Assembly: GCA_003864495.1 (NCBI GenBank)
Contig: ML133436.1
Location: forward strand, 2,853,326-2,917,325
Length of the DNA: 64,000 bases
From: Nemopilema nomurai
Lineage: Eukaryota > Cnidaria > Scyphozoa > Rhizostomeae > Rhizostomatidae
Direction of reading: 5' to 3'
This document shows positions 1-14,600 of the stretch, one piece after another (the first letter of the stretch is position 1; the number at the start of each line of letters is the position of its first letter). The position numbers and the translations under genes are program-made. The notes under the pieces are model-generated. The model ran no database searches. It saw only the letters and a list, made by a program, of their open reading frames with translations, and was not told where the DNA came from.

Positions 1-31
1 TTTCGCTGGACAGTACCCTTGACAGCGTGCG
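1..31 (+). CDS. Last 31 bases of an upstream exon of the PLAT-ankyrin gene
   Basis: The first bases of the window read SLDSTLDSV in frame and end at a gtaata donor at 32. The exon ends in phase 2 (cg), and the next exon at 448 supplies g to complete an Arg codon. Phase agreement and the shared heptad-like character with the following MQHLKLE segment support it. It shows that the gene continues upstream of this window. Confidence 0.5.
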
Positions 32-3000
32 GTAATAGTCTCAAAACACAATGTTTTATAATGTATTTTATATTAAAGAATAGATTTGCACAGTTATACT
101 CAGATTATCTGGCAAAATTTCACATGACGTCTATTTTGTGATGTATAATCTAAATCTGTGCCAGTCTTAAGTTCTACTTGTCTCCCTTACGACGTGGGCG
201 TTGCTTGTTGATACCGAATCAGCTGTTTAGGGAATGTGTTTGGATGTGTTCAGTGGACATTTGTTTTGTGTTACGCAAGTCGTGAAAAATGTTTTTTGGA
301 GCTCCTTCATGGCATATGCTCTTTTTTGCTGAGAGTTATGACGAAATAATTCATGAATCTGATCAATATAAAACTGGTTAACAGAAATGAAATTCGCTCC
401 TACTTTGAAGCACTGTTGACGCTTGCTTTGTTCTGCAACGCCCACAGGAGCCAGATGCAGCACCTTAAACTCGAGACTCGAGGTAACGGGTATCTGGTGT
501 CGCACAGCGATCAGTCGCCAATTCTGTCACCCGACGGATCAAAGCCGAGACCCAAAAGTGCTGGAGATCAGCTCAGTAGTCCACAGCAAACCGACTCAGA
601 TTTGGATGATTTTTATAACCGCACGCCATCAAATCTGTCGCCTATGACATCATCACGGCCAGCTTGGAAGGACACGGATGCCGGGAATTCGGTTGACAAC
701 GCCACGCAGACCGTCGAATCTAAAGGTGACTGTGGCGTCCTTTGCCGTTACGTTTAACCTAAAAGCGTATATTTGCCATTTCATATTTTGCTGTAAACTT
801 GAAGTGAATAAACTCAGTTTGTCTATATGTTGCAGCAGATGTAACTTATTGGTTTGATGGACATTTAAAAGAAGCTTCGTTATATGCAAGGCATTTAGAA
901 CTTTGTGACACTACCCAAGCTTAAGTCCATCGATGATATCAGTTCTTTGCTAATATTATCTTGGAAGCTTGAATCTGTTCAAATGACACTCACAATTTTT
1001 GGACCTGGTTCGTTCCCACAGGTACCCAAACTTCAGACGATGCTCCGTCGCCAATAGAACGCTTCCCCCTGCGCCATGGATCAAGCAGCGGATCTTCGAC
1101 AAGGCCTACGTCGTTTGACCAGTCACTAGGACAGGTAGAGGAAGCGGTGCAAACGACCAGCCCCGAGTTCCAATCACGGGGTGCGTATTTGACGATGACG
1201 GTGGAGATCATCTTTATAGCTGTTAGGTTTTTAGCAATGCTTTTGGAAGGCCCAAAACATAGCCTCTGCCCTGAATGTACCGGGAAACGAAGAAAGCAGT
1301 TATATTTGTCTTTAACGAGGAGTTGTCTCTTCGCCTGCTTCAGCTCTTGATATTTGTGAGGACCAACAGTAGTATAAAGACTTATAATTGCTTCTATAAG
1401 AATAGAACAACTTGCTTTTGACCCTGATTCAACGTTGAATTCAGTCACTTTACCTTATTGCTCATACCGACTGCTTCTGTCGTTTTCTTTGCATTTGCTT
1501 TTTTAACGCACTTTGTGTTTCTTTCATATGCCCCTCTGCAGAAAGCCATAATTAACTAAGAGCTGTGCACAATTTGTGCCATAGGAAATTATACCTGGTT
1601 TTAAGCTAGAAACCTATGAAAGGGAAAAGCTTTATAATCTAAAATGTTGGCTAATTTCTCATTAATGAAGTTCCGTTTCTCCTCAGTTTTGCCTTACGAG
1701 ATTTTTGTTGTCACTGGAGACAAGCTTGGTGCCGGGACTTCAAGTGACGTCAAAATCAGCTTATTCGGCCAGTATGGTGATTCTGGAGAAAGACCACTCA
1801 TACGATCCAAGTCTAATAAAAATCCATTCGAAAGAAAACAGGTAAATAAGATTGTTTACCCTGCCTTGACTTCCAAACATGCAATATGTTAGAGAGCTAG
1901 GCATTAAGTGAAAGTTTCTCTATCGAACTCTTACTGTCAAACTCTTTCGTAAGCTGGTCTTCATGAACGATTTGTTGTTGTGTAGTTCTAACTTAGATTT
2001 CTTGGCACAAAGCCCTTCATTAGCGTGCGTTGTGAAATAAAGCAATTGAATGGTTTTATATTAACAGGTTGACCTGTTTGTTATTGACTCAATGTTTCTT
2101 GGAGAACTCAGAAGCATACGAATTGGTCACAACGGAACTGCTCTTGGTAACTGATTTGGCTGTTGTGATTGCTTTTTCTTCATTTCGACTTTCTTTTTTA
2201 AACATTTTCGTTATCAGTAGAAGCAGATTTTGTGATGCTCTTCTGTCGTGCTCGTATTCATGTATATGTAGGTGTTTTTCACGTATTCAAGTCCAACAGG
2301 CCCTGCACTTGGCCCCTTTGGAATCGTGTTTATTCTTCATTATTGTATGCAGCAAACCGAGCCTCTAAAATTAAGGAGTTAACACTTTGAGCATCTAAAC
2401 CAGGGCCCATTTTTAAGGCTAGCTAACGACTGCCGCAGTAGTCTCTAATCAATATGTTTTATATTAAATAGGCATTGTGCTGTAACTTTGAGTAGTAAGA
2501 TCTGTATTCGTTGGAACATTCTCCTATTTTGTCCTAATTGCAACTGTACCTGCAGCATATGAATAAACTCATGTTTTAAGAAAAGTATCTTTGCTCAACA
2601 GTGGCTGTTGTTTCTAGCACATGTGACTTATGAAGGTTTTAATTTTTGTTTAGGTACCGGATGGTTTTTAGATCGAGTGGTGGTGAGAGAAGGCGAGGAT
2701 GCGACAAAAGCTTTTGAATTTAAATGCGGAAGGTTGGTTGTTTACTTCTGTGGCTAATTCTGAACTAAATATCTCTAAGTGTTTTTGATTGTTACCAGTA
2801 AAAAAAAAAATCAAATTTGGCATCTATCGGAAGTAAATGTTTATCTTAAATTATCTCATTTCATGCTATATATTCAAATTTTCAAAACTTGGTTCCTTGA
2901 ACTCAAATAATGTTTCGTGGTTTTTTGGCCTATTGAGCAGATTTTGATTTCTTGAATTAGACAAGTTTAACTTGATTCAAACTGCTTTTTGACATCGTGA

Positions 3001-6000
3001 AATGTTATGTCTCTTTTGTAGGTGGCTTTCAGCTAGAGATGACGACGGACAAATTGTGCGTGACCTTCCTCTTTCTGATTCCTTGCAAGGTGATGTTTGT
3101 ACACCTTACATTTAGCTGTTTTAGCAAATCAGTTGTTTTATAGCTAGAAGATGCGCTCAGCCATGGCAAAGAGCGTCAAAGAGAGTGATATGTGATGGAA
3201 GAACACCTAGTAATAGAATGTGGTAATAGGAGTGAATCCTTTGAGCTTATAGCGTAGACCACGTTTTCCACGCAAGGCACAGTTTCTCATGATCACTCTT
3301 TGAATTAATACCGAATGCACTTGCCAAAAGTTTTAAATTCAAAATCTCCTTTATGAGCTCAGTTAAGTGTTGAAATAATTGAATATTTATCTTGCACAAT
3401 TGTTTTTTCGTGTAAAAAGAAGCACATCTAGAGGCTCTAAAGGCTGACAGAGTAGCCTTTCTCTGAAACACCGTTTAAGATCAGTTGCCAGTACTTAATT
3501 GAAATGCATGCTGACAGATCATTTTCTTACTTTGAAAGGGAAAGAAGTCCCGAACATAAGCACCAGTAGGCGAACGTACTTCAACTATCGGCCGGATTCT
3601 GCAAGCTCACGGGAGGGGGAAAAGAAGCAGTTTCGACCATTTTCAGCTTCCAGGAAAGAGTCGAGTACAACGGCAAGCAAGGAGGTACCTCCAAACGAGG
3701 AAACAAAGGAAGATGAAGGTAAACCAAAGCGGCGATATTTCACAGCGGATTCTGCCGATAGCTCGCAAGCGGAAGATGACAGCGCGTCACAACCAGCATC
3801 AACCATTGATAAGATAGAAAAGCAAACAATTAAGAATGAAGAAGCAAAAGATACGAACAGCTCTGCAGAAGCTGAGAACAATAATTATGCGAAAACAGAT
3901 GCAGCAAGGGAAGAAGTGAAGAATGTGCACGAATCTTCAACTGGTGTGGCTCCAGAAGGCACCAAGAAGCGCAGGACCAAGAAGAAAAGGGAGAAGAGAA
4001 GAGCAAATGAGAAGAACAGAAGTGAAGATGAGGAAGAAGGCGATCGAAAAGACTTCGACAAGAATGATAAGAAAGACTTTGGTGCTGATGAGAAGGAAGC
4101 TGATATCAAGGTTACTTCACCTGCAGAGAATGCAGAACATACAAAAAGTGGCGAGGCAAAGGGTGAAGATTTGCAGAGCAAAGCTGAGGATCATAAAAAA
4201 GTGAAAGAGGAGGAAGAGATAACTCCGGTTGAGGTAGATTCTGTAGAGGCAGAGAATGAAAGTAAAATGGAAGATGAGGATTCTGATGGCAGTAGTAGTT
4301 CGAGTTCGAGCGATAGTGAGCTTTTCAGTGTTTCCTCTGACAGTGCGAGCAGCAGTGATTCAGAAAAGGAAGAAGAGGACAAGGAAGATCAGACAGGCAA
4401 TGCTGCAACTCGGAAGAAGGACGACTCAGATGAAGAAGAGGAAGTAGAAAGAGTTCCCAAGGATACAACGAAAAAGGAGGTAATGTGCTGTATTAGTACA
4501 TACCACCTGGTTGTGCTGTTTTAGAATCAATGTAACGCCTTGCAGCCCCAAGTGGCATCTGCAGGCATTTCACAGAATACTGCGTTGGCTTGCATGCAAT
4601 CAGTGCTGCTATTGTGTTTATAATTCCTTAAGAAAGTTTGCAGATTGCTGCTTTTAGAATTAACAGTAAGGTTACTTGAAATCTTAGATTTGCTCCTTTT
4701 TCGTCTAGCTAGCTAACTGTTGCCTTCTTTGCTCTGATGCTGCAGTTATATCGAGTTCACGGTATTTTGCATCAATTCTTTTTTTATTATTGGGTGCCTT
4801 GGTTTGAACTATTATACGTTTCCTTTGCTCCAGGATCCTGACAGTGAATCGAAGAAAGCAGAGGCTCAAGACGAATACATGGCTGGCTTTATGGCTGCAG
4901 TGAGGGCACAACAAGAGGAGAAGCACAAGGAAGAGCCAAAGGAAACTATTCTTACCAAAGGTATTACCAACTTTATTATTCTCAAATCGTTACTATGTTT
5001 CGAATCCAAAACGACTCAGATGTAGAGCTTTGCAATAACCCACAGCTTTGTTCAATATACTTAGTGTAAGAGTCCCATGCTAATTCTTCACTTCTTTATG
5101 AACTCTTTTGATAGATTTTCAATAAACTGCTCTAAAATGACACATTATATTGTGTTCTGGTAATTTTTCAAACAGAGCCCCCCTCTACCTCTTGAGCGAA
5201 TGCAGCCCCATACCAGCTAGTGCTTGATCCTTACCCTCTGGCTCACTTTCAATTTGATGGTGTACGTCGCCCCAAAAACAATATTTAGAGGGACAGGGTG
5301 CGTTTTGCGCTTGCTCCGTTTTTTTGTTTATAAAATCCATGTTAATTGCATGGCGCTGAAGGAAGTTTTGGCTGGGTTTGCTTTTTCCGTCGCCCCAGTA
5401 TAATCTCTTGGTGACTGGAACTTTTCTAGTGATGATGCTAAGCTTGTTACTTTGTTGCTAGGCCCAAATGTCCATCAAGCTGCCGAAAATGGGGACTTTG
5501 AGCGAATGAAGGAGCTGATTGCTGAAGTGCCAGATCTCAAGAACAAGCCAGACGAGAGGGGTTGGACTCCGCTTCATATCGTATCTGCATTTGGGTATCT
5601 TGACATTCTGAAATGGTTGTCTGTTAACGGAGTGAACCTTTCCGAAGAGACGCCGACTGGGTTCTCAGCGATTCACCTGGCGGCAATGAATGGGCACGTC
5701 AAGTGTCTCATGGTAGGGTCTTGACATCCTCAGCCTTCGTTTGTTTCTCGAATTATTGCCTGTAATAATAAGTATGTTATATTGGCCAAACTATTTACCA
5801 GCTGTTGCGTAATGATTGCATCGAGCTTGCAATGCAAGGAGTTGAGGGATAAACCGTCACTTCCTATTTACTGCACTCGTAGTTTGAGTGACGGAAAGGC
5901 CACTCGAGCCTTTGTACCAGTCGTGGCTACAAATAGAAGTCTTCTACAGGCTACGTTGAAGTGGTCTGGTAACTTTACCACAGCAGTGATACAACGTAAT

Positions 6001-9000
6001 AGATGACCATTATCGAACTTTCTGTATATAATGATCGCGCACACGGCCCCTGTATTTCCTAATTCCAAGTTAATTGTGAAGACAGGGAACGATTTTGGTT
6101 AACATTGTTATTGTTAAAATGGATTTATTGCAAATCATTTCAAGAGACAACGCCTCATCATAGCATCAAGGTCAGGTCCAGTAGCCTAATGCACATGCAG
6201 TATGAGGGTCCCCTTAATGGTGCTGTCCTCATTCTTCAGGTTCTAGCAGCGATGGGGTGTTCTCTCAGTTGTCGAACTGTCGATGAAAGTACACCTCTGC
6301 ATCTAGCCTCAATGAGGTAAGTCCTCCATCATAAGAGCAGTTTAGCAAGAAAGAATCTTTTTATTACTGTATTCTACTGCTATTTCCACCTTTAAATGCA
6401 TTCTTTGTTTCAAAATGACTGTTTTTGCTAGAGGTGTTGGATTTTGGAAAGGGTATCTGTACTTTCGCTAGGCATCGATTCAGTCATGAGTATCAAAGAT
6501 TTCAAAAAATGTTTCTTACAGTCACACATCAACAGTATGCATAATATGCTCTTCATACAAAGTATACTCCGCAGAGTCTTCAAATGTTCGTTATATTTAA
6601 TTCAAGTGGCATCGAAACTACATCGTGCGAAATGCTTAGAGAAGACAAAAGTGGGATCCATTTTTCAAGTACGAAATGCTTAGAGAAACAGTATCGTAGT
6701 GATCTTCTTTGTCACGGCGTGTTGCTAAGAACTTTTCGAATTTTAGTGGACACGTGGAGTGCGTTAAATGGCTTTTGGCGAACAGAGCTAACCCGAACGT
6801 ACACGATGCCAATGGCAGGACGCCTCTCGACTTGGCGACCGAGTACCAACATGAAGGGTGTTCTGAGCTCCTTGAAATGATGGGTAAGTACTGTGCTTCA
6901 GCGGGACATGGGGTTCATCTCCACGTCATTCTATCTTACACCGTGGACTATGGAAATTTACCCATTCTATAGTTTTCAGAAGAGGATTTATAGAAAGGGG
7001 ATTGAAAGTAAGCTATCTAAAGAGGGTAGTTGGTGATTCGGCTATAAATTGGATTGAAGTTCTCTAGAATCTTTTACAAATTGTAGGCAATTAAAATGTT
7101 TGCTAATATTCATGCTAAAACATTACCAACTTATGCACAGTGATACCGAATCATATTTGCTGCTCTTTTATTCCAATTACTCAGTGTTTCCAAATCGCTC
7201 TTTCTTTGTTCGTGTTACACATTCTTGATGTACCACTTAGGAACATTATTTTCACATTTTTTAGTTCACATTTCTTGTTTATACTGTAGAGTATTTTAAG
7301 GATTCTGTTCACCGAATATAATGCTTGAATGTATGTGGAATTTAAAAGGACCATTCTTGGCCGTTTTGTTACGTCCTAACTTTCTTAATGTTAAAATTCT
7401 ATTGTAGCTTCAGAATTGAAAAGAAAAGACAGTATCATTTCAAAATTGAGACACCCAATCGCGTTAGAGTGAGTTTCTTCGATTCTTTTCCCTGTCGAAA
7501 AAACTTCAATTTTCTTAATTTATATCGGGAAGATTTGGTATGGTTTTGGGGTATAACTCCCATTTGTAGCAAAGATCTCAGTGATATTTTTGTTTTCAAT
7601 TTCCATCAATAATTGGATTGACTTTGATACAGTTTGCACTTTGAAAATTAAGGTTTTAAAATCGATCTGCAGATAGTCAAGATGTAAAGTGAAGATAAAC
7701 AGGCATCTAGAGAACAAGAGGGCTTTGTGTTTATAATTATGGAAGCACTGATTGAACAGAAGATTAGATACAATATATCTGATTGCTGGTTTCATGTACT
7801 TTTTACTTTCTTGATGCACTTGCAATAAATAGTCAGATTTGCTTGGGTTCGGTTTTTAATTCTAATTTAATTTAAAGAGAACTAATGATTGATAGGTACT
7901 GTTTTCGCTTGAACCATATTGAACCGGAAACTATGTTGTCATTATGAATAATAGGTAGAATGAGGAAGTATTTGCACGCATTGAAGCTTGAAAATTCTCG
8001 TTTGTAATTGCAGGCGTGACGAGCCTACCAGTGGGCCTTCTAAAGGGACTGACAGCGGAATAGGGGGTGTTGAGAGTGGAGAAGATGCTTGGGTCAGCGA
8101 TGCCGAGGTACGGACAATTAGTGTTAATACACAACTTTCACTTTGACACCTTACTGATAGCCCTCATACCCCAGCTATGTGCCTCTTTGTTTTGTCCCAA
8201 TGTCGAACACCAGTGTTTGTTCCCTCGAAGCTTTGATTCCCAAGTCCTCCTTTTTTAGCGTGGGTGCAATTTCCGGTATTTTTCCAATCTAACGCAGCCT
8301 TCCTTCAAACGCAGGACGAGGTAATTGGCAGAGGTGAAAGAGTGCAGTCCGCAAAGTCGAGGGGTGAATCAGCAGTCAAACTCAGACGCAAGTCCAAACA
8401 AGATGAGAGGGCGATCGAGGAGAAAGAGGTAAATGCTTCCCTCATAATTATATTATACACTCCAACAATAATTCTTCTTGCCAATCATGCTGCCTATTTG
8501 CTATGCAGCAGCCATGTTGTAGACTACATCTGTTACAGATATTTACTTTGAAAGAGCACGTATTTCAGTAAGAATTCGTATCTTTGATTATATGTCCTCT
8601 GTTAGCTCTTACTATGTAGTAGTTGCCATTTGTCTCTGTAGCTGAAGCCTTCTTCAAAGATCCCTTTATACAGGAGCGCGAAAAAATTGTAAAAATTGTA
8701 ATTTTGATGAGTTTCATGCTTGATGATAAACAAAATGATGTATGATAAAAAAATTTGAAAAATTCTAAGTTTGATGAGTATTATTATAGTTTAATTTGCA
8801 TCGTAAATATGATTTGCTTGCCCCCTTTCCTTCGCTTAAGTTTGATGACCCCTGTTCCCCTTCACCCGTAGTGGCAAGCAAGGACATTTGACTGAAACTT
8901 CCTCTTTTTTCTATTATCAAATTATTTTGCCTTACTTCCAAATAGGAAAAGCGAAAATTGTACGAAAAGCAGCAAAAGAAAATGCAGCGAAGGGAATCGA

Positions 9001-9062
9001 GTTTTCTTGATAGCATTCGGCAAGATGTTGACTTGGATGAAAACGATGATGATGATTTCTGA
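1..9062 (+). CDS. PLAT (LH2) plus ankyrin-repeat protein, 5' end outside the window
   Basis: Exons, chosen by GT/AG sites and matching phases: <1-31, 448-725, 1022-1180, 1687-1841, 2068-2146, 2654-2732, 3022-3089, 3539-4479, 4834-4960, 5462-5712, 6240-6316, 6747-6883, 7408-7468, 8014-8107, 8315-8428, 8946-9062 (TGA). They join in frame into 921 visible residues. Order of parts: a Ser-rich, coiled-coil-like start; a PLAT/LH2 beta-sandwich at about 156-282, with TGDKLGAGTSSDV near its start and GWFLDRVVVRE near the middle; a Glu/Lys/Ser-rich linker at about 283-638 with a basic KKRRTKKKREKRR cluster and poly-Ser; ankyrin repeats at about 639-793 (WTPLH, FSAIHLAA, STPLHLA, RTPLDLA); and a charged tail with ESSFLDSIR ending in DENDDDDF. 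The ankyrin repeats run unbroken across three splice junctions, which supports the model. PLAT domains usually bind lipids or proteins at membranes, and ankyrin repeats bind proteins. I do not recognise a named orthologue. The tiny exon 7408-7468 is inferred mainly because it corrects the phase. Confidence 0.85.
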
Positions 9063-9067
9063 ATAAA
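9062..9067 (+). terminator. Poly(A) signal AATAAA overlapping the stop codon
   Basis: AATAAA begins at the last base of the TGA stop of the PLAT-ankyrin gene. If it is used, the 3' UTR would be very short. Later candidates may exist in the AT-rich sequence after it. Confidence 0.4.
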
Positions 9068-11670
9068 TGAGGATTTTTATGTGTATCTTTTATTGTGTAA
9101 TTTAATGGGCTTACGTTGGTTTTTTGTTGTAGCTGAACAATTATTTATCGAGAATGACACATTACTCACACGATACGATTAGCGAATATTGTATTTCGTT
9201 TTAGCTCGCGAACACTCTCTTTTCTCGAAACGTAGCACATGCCGACATATGAACCAAATATCTTAACGGAAAAATGATAGATGGACCTCATTGTTTGTAT
9301 CTACTGCTCTTGGCTTAAAATTCTTAGTTGGTTATAACAAAGTGAGCCGAAGTTTAAATCAATGCCATCGAAAAATTGAAATAGATTTATTTGCTTGTGC
9401 ATTTTAGTTACACTTTATTTCATTTCCTGGGCTATTATTTTATTTTCGTGCCCTAGAGTAGGCTCGAAAAGTGTGGTGGGGGCTAATTCTGATGCAAAGA
9501 AATGCAGAAGTAAACTAAGAAAGTTATCAATATATTTCATGAAAGTAGGTTAATTGCAAACAAATGGGGAGTCCGTCACCCCGTTGTACTGATGTTTCTA
9601 GATGCTTAGTATGATTGTTGAAAGACTTTGCTATTTTATTGATTATTTATTTGAGCTAATATTGTAGCTGAGGTGCTTTTCTTTGATTGCAAACAAATGA
9701 TACAGTTTTGTTTTGTTTTTGTTATCTCATTAAAAATCTATCGACATTAAGAATCTCGACAAGAAAAGTGGAGTGGCATCTGGATTGCCCCCTTTTACCC
9801 TCTGAAATCTTACCCTGCGTGCTGCCATTGATGTTCTGCTTCAAATGACGCAATTCACATTTTTTTTTCCAATTAATACTGTCATCTTTTTTTCATTAAT
9901 GTATGGTGTGTAGGAAATGCTGTTAAAGTCTCCAAAGAGGTTTCTCGTTGCACCCTCTTTTGTGCAGCAATGCTCTTAATTCAATAGAAAATACCCATTG
10001 CTTTATTTATTGTTTACTTGCCACTTCAACGCGCATGGATGTCCTTTCTCCCAAACAATCTTTCAACAAGAATTTTAATTAGCTGATTCTCAAACTTGGA
10101 TGGATTGAAAGGCCAAGGATGCAAGAGTTTACACGCTTCAAGTAAGTGATAGGTTTTAACGAACATTGCTAATCATTGTCAAAATTTAAGTGTCGAAATT
10201 TAAAAATTGCTCTTTTTGAAAGTTGCAATTAAGCAACGTTTTGCCTTTCTTTATTACTGAATGTTGCTTGGATACCATGTGTTTTCTACTAAACACTAGG
10301 ATCTTAATTTGAAGCATACTCTTTTAATAAATGGCTTCAAGTAATTTGGAAACGTTCTAATTAAATCTACAAATGTTAGAGGAATGCAAGATCCCTTGCT
10401 TCCCACTAGCATTTGTACACTGATGTTTTCAAGAGTGCATATTCTCAAAATGGCCTTCTTTGAAAATTATTCAAGCATAAATAAGATCAGTTTAATTGCT
10501 TTCTCAAAAACTATCTTCTGAGAAATCTATGAATAATTTTATAGTGTAGTTGCAAATGTATATGTGCATGCAGTGGTCGATATGGCCTAATTCAGTTACA
10601 TGTAAATCTACGCATTTCTAAAATTAATTTTTAGCATTACTAGAATTATTGTAACTCTTTCTCAATGTAAATTCTAAGCATGCACCTACATACAGTATTC
10701 TTTACTTATCTTGTTCAAGACATTTCGTGCTATCTGAAGCCAATAAATCAAGAATCCTTTCCAATGTTGCTTTTTTCACCGGTATTCCAATCAAACTCGG
10801 AAAATTGGGAATCGCGTGTTACTCTGAATCGAATATCCAAAACAGGGGGGCGTCCAACTTCAATTTTTGGTATTCACTTCAGAACATTAAGACTTAAATG
10901 ACAATTTACACATAAAAAATCAAAATACAAGAACAACATTGTTAAGGTAAATGCGCAAAAGAAAAAAATACTTGAATAGTCAATGTAGGAGGTATCTTTA
11001 GTATCAGACTATTTCTGCTTTTTGCCCCCATCGCGATTAGTTATTTAGGCCATAGAAGTAACGATTGATTGACCAAGTTAAGCTCTACCGCGAGGGTGTT
11101 TTCTTTAGGTTACTGGATGGGAATTTTATATCTGCAAAGTCATTTATTATATTCTTGTATTAATTCTATTATTCATTATATTCTATAAATATACAGTAAT
11201 TATTTTCCTTTTTCATATTACACCTTTAAACGACCACACCCCATCCTCTGTGAGAATTAAACATCTCAGATAAAAGCTTTATTGGTTTCTTATCCGAATG
11301 CTTGCTATTCAATTTTGGGCTTTATTATTTTATTAATAACGCAAAAGGTTTACTGTTTAGTAAACATTACTACGGTCCTTTCTGTCGTGGTCAGATTGGA
11401 TTTTAAGTGTTATTAAAAGCAGCTACACGGGTAGTGGTCGAAGAATTAAGCCAGCGGATATCCAAAAATCTTTTAGCTGCTTCGAGGGCCTCCGACGATG
11501 GGGAAGAGAGGGGGGTAGTGTTGTGATTATGGGGGCCAGGGGTCCCATTTTTGCGACTTGTACATTTTGTATGTTACTTGAAGATTTTGCTCTTTTACTG
11601 AATCTTCTGTGTTTCAAAGTCCCCTCCCTCACCTGCATATTGATACATAGAGCTTTTATTGCTCTACAGA
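9063..11670. other. Intergenic stretch, no gene seen
   Basis: AT-rich sequence between the PLAT-ankyrin gene and the first coding exon of the bHLH-HMG gene. A short open stretch at 10680-10901 has no domain-like content. The sequence just before 11671 looks like a splice acceptor (tctacag), so a 5' UTR exon of the next gene may lie here, but I cannot place it. Confidence 0.5.
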
Positions 11671-14600
11671 ATGACTACCATGTCGTTACTCAGCGACTTT
11701 TGTTGCCTTCGAGAAAGGTCTGAAGATCCATGCCTGGTTAATCCTATAGTAGGTAGCAAGGAAAACGTATTCTTAGAGTTGCATTTGATCCGCTCATTCG
11801 ACATCCCTTGTCACATTTCGCTTCAGATGGTACCTACTGCTGACAAATTTGTGGAAATTAAATGCTGCATATTAGCTGGCTTTTGAAAAATTGGTTTTCT
11901 TGTCATTTTTAGGCCATGCACATAATTCTTTATCTATTCGCATAGCATCAGAATAATGTCCCTCCATAAATTGGGAAAGACAATAATTCCTGTAATTTTT
12001 ACTACTAACACTGTTCTATAAGTTGTGACATTAGTTGTTTTATGTGTTCTGTAAAGCTCATATATTGCGTTCACAGTGATCATGCGTGCTAATTTTACCA
12101 TCAAATGGCCTCCCTTCTTTAGAATATTTATTTTGGAAAGGTCTTTGAGAATAGGCCTAGCTCATGGGGTATTCCCCCTTTTTCAGAATTAGGGGCTAGG
12201 TAATGCCATTCAATGCCATGCATGTTATCCTGATTTGAATTTTGAGCTATAGAGATTAACCATCTGATAGGGATTAGACCTGAAAGTATATAAAATAACA
12301 ACGTTGCAGCTTGTATGAGATACAGTAAAATAGACTTTTGATAATTTCAACAAAAAGTAATTTAGGACCGCTAAAGGGAAGGAATCAGTTGAGGAGACTG
12401 GAAGCAAGTCCAGATCAGTGGTCCAGATTAGGCCGCATGTCTGCAATTTTTCCGTCTCTTGTAAAGAATCTTTGAAAGATGGGAAAATTACACAGTCAAA
12501 GTAAAGCACGTTTAATGGTTTAAAAAATTTGAAGCTAGGGAACAGCTAGAATCTTGAGTTTGCGCGCGAAACCTTGCCAACTGATTTTACAAACTAACCA
12601 ATCATTTTACCCAAACTTACCTCGTCATTAATATGGTTTCATTGAGAATGTTAATCCAGCATGAATTTGGGCAAAATATTGTCGTGAAACAACTTGCCGT
12701 TCATAATATGATTCACAGTAAAGGTAAGATATTTTTTCTTGCGGTTCGCTCACATGTTGAAGGGCTGATATTTTATTTTTAAGGCTTATTAACAGGAATT
12801 GGGAGTTTAAAGTAATAATAAAAATACATGTTAATTTTCCGCCCAGTTTAGGCCCAGTGTAATTATGCTTACTGAGAACTTCAATCAACTTTGCCCATAA
12901 CTCGTTATTATTTACAAGTGCAAAAAGACACATTTACTCTGAAAAGCCTCAGTCTTCCATTAAATTCAACGGTTAATTGGAACTTATCAATAATTTTGTG
13001 TTAGAGATAACTTCGTGCCTTCAAAGTAAAAATGTTTTCACGTGGTTTTTACAGCGGGTCACCTAATTTATTGCGATGGAAGCTAAATAAAATCAATAGT
13101 TCATTCATAATCATAGTTTTAAATCCTTGCAAGCAAAGTTTTATCGTTAATAATTATGACACTTTATTCACAAATACTTGCAAACATTCATATTACGAAA
13201 AAAATAAAAGTGGACGACCATGTAAAACATGCAGTGTTGATGTAATTGGTATATTATTGTTCAATCAGTTATTTTTAGTGTCTTGCAGCTAAATGTATAT
13301 TCATTATTTAAAGCGACGTGGTCTAAAATGTTTGAATAGAAATCTTTAATGATCCTGGGGTGACTTTTATAAGCTAGCAGTTTCGGCAAATCTCGATTTT
13401 TCTGTCACACAGAAGCAAAATATAAATGAAATTATTGAAAACATGTGGTTTCAGCAGGCCAAATCTTTGTTATTAAGAGACTTAATAAAGAATAAGGCAA
13501 GAAGATGGCGAAATAAAAGTGAGATTTTGCAAAATAACTTGAGTACTGTGGTTGTACTGGCTTCACTAAAACATATTTTATGAAAATGAAATAAGCCATA
13601 AATTCAAGGTTCTCTGGCAAATCTCAGTAATGGTATATGGCTTCAAATAACGTTGATAAATAACAAAAAACTACGATAGCTACCAATTATTTAAGAAATT
13701 AATAGTAGAAAATATAAAACTAGTTAGTCGATGCTTTAAGCAAAAATGTGATTTTGAGACTCGAATTTGAAAGACGAAGTTTGTCTGGATTGAAACCTGA
13801 GAGAGGTTTGTAGTAAAAAATAAAAAGAACAGTTTATTTGTAAAATAAGCACAGTGTGTGGTTTAAAGGCAGTGCACAAGTTAGACAACTCCGTTTTTGT
13901 TAAACGCTTCTCATTTTGATACAGCTCTCTTCTCTCTTTCTGATGTAGCATTTTCAGATATTGATAAACATATTTTGAGGTTTTCGAAGCAAATCTCTGT
14001 TTTGACGAAAATCTTGTTATCAATGACATGATTGTACTGTACTTACATTAATAATCCCTTTCTAATCTAGTAAAACCTTCTTAACATGTTGGCACATAAA
14101 TGACTGAATTAGTTTTGTAAAATCTCCGTGACCTTTGAGTCTAGTTTTAAGTCTTCTGGTGAAAAATTTGTTCAAAAATGATAACATGCTCCATTTCAAT
14201 CCGCAGATTCAAGCTTCTTTCACGAAGCTTCCATGTTCAATGGACCCGAATTGGAAAGGCCACTGGCATCATTTCGCGAAGCTTTCCCCCCAATGGTTTG
14301 AAATATCATATATACAATCGTATTTATACTATCAACACAGATCCTGAATAGATGTTTGAAATGCCATGCATTTGGAAAATAATAGTCCAAGCTATACTGC
14401 ATTAATGCAGCGTTGCAGTGCTTTAAACAAAAGGGGGGGGGGGGGCTCTTACAGAAAATACTGCAAAAGCTGTAGAAACGCATAAATTTGCCAATTTTTG
14501 GCACTGACTCTACAACCCTGATCAAGTGGTGATTTGGCCAAAGTGCCATTTTGACATTATTTCGGAACAAAAAATTTTATTTCCAACTCAAAACTAGCTC

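Noticed and set aside
3585..4382. Minus-strand Ser/Phe-rich frames opposite the large exon
   Set aside because: They are shadows of the Glu/Lys/Ser-rich coding exon on the plus strand.
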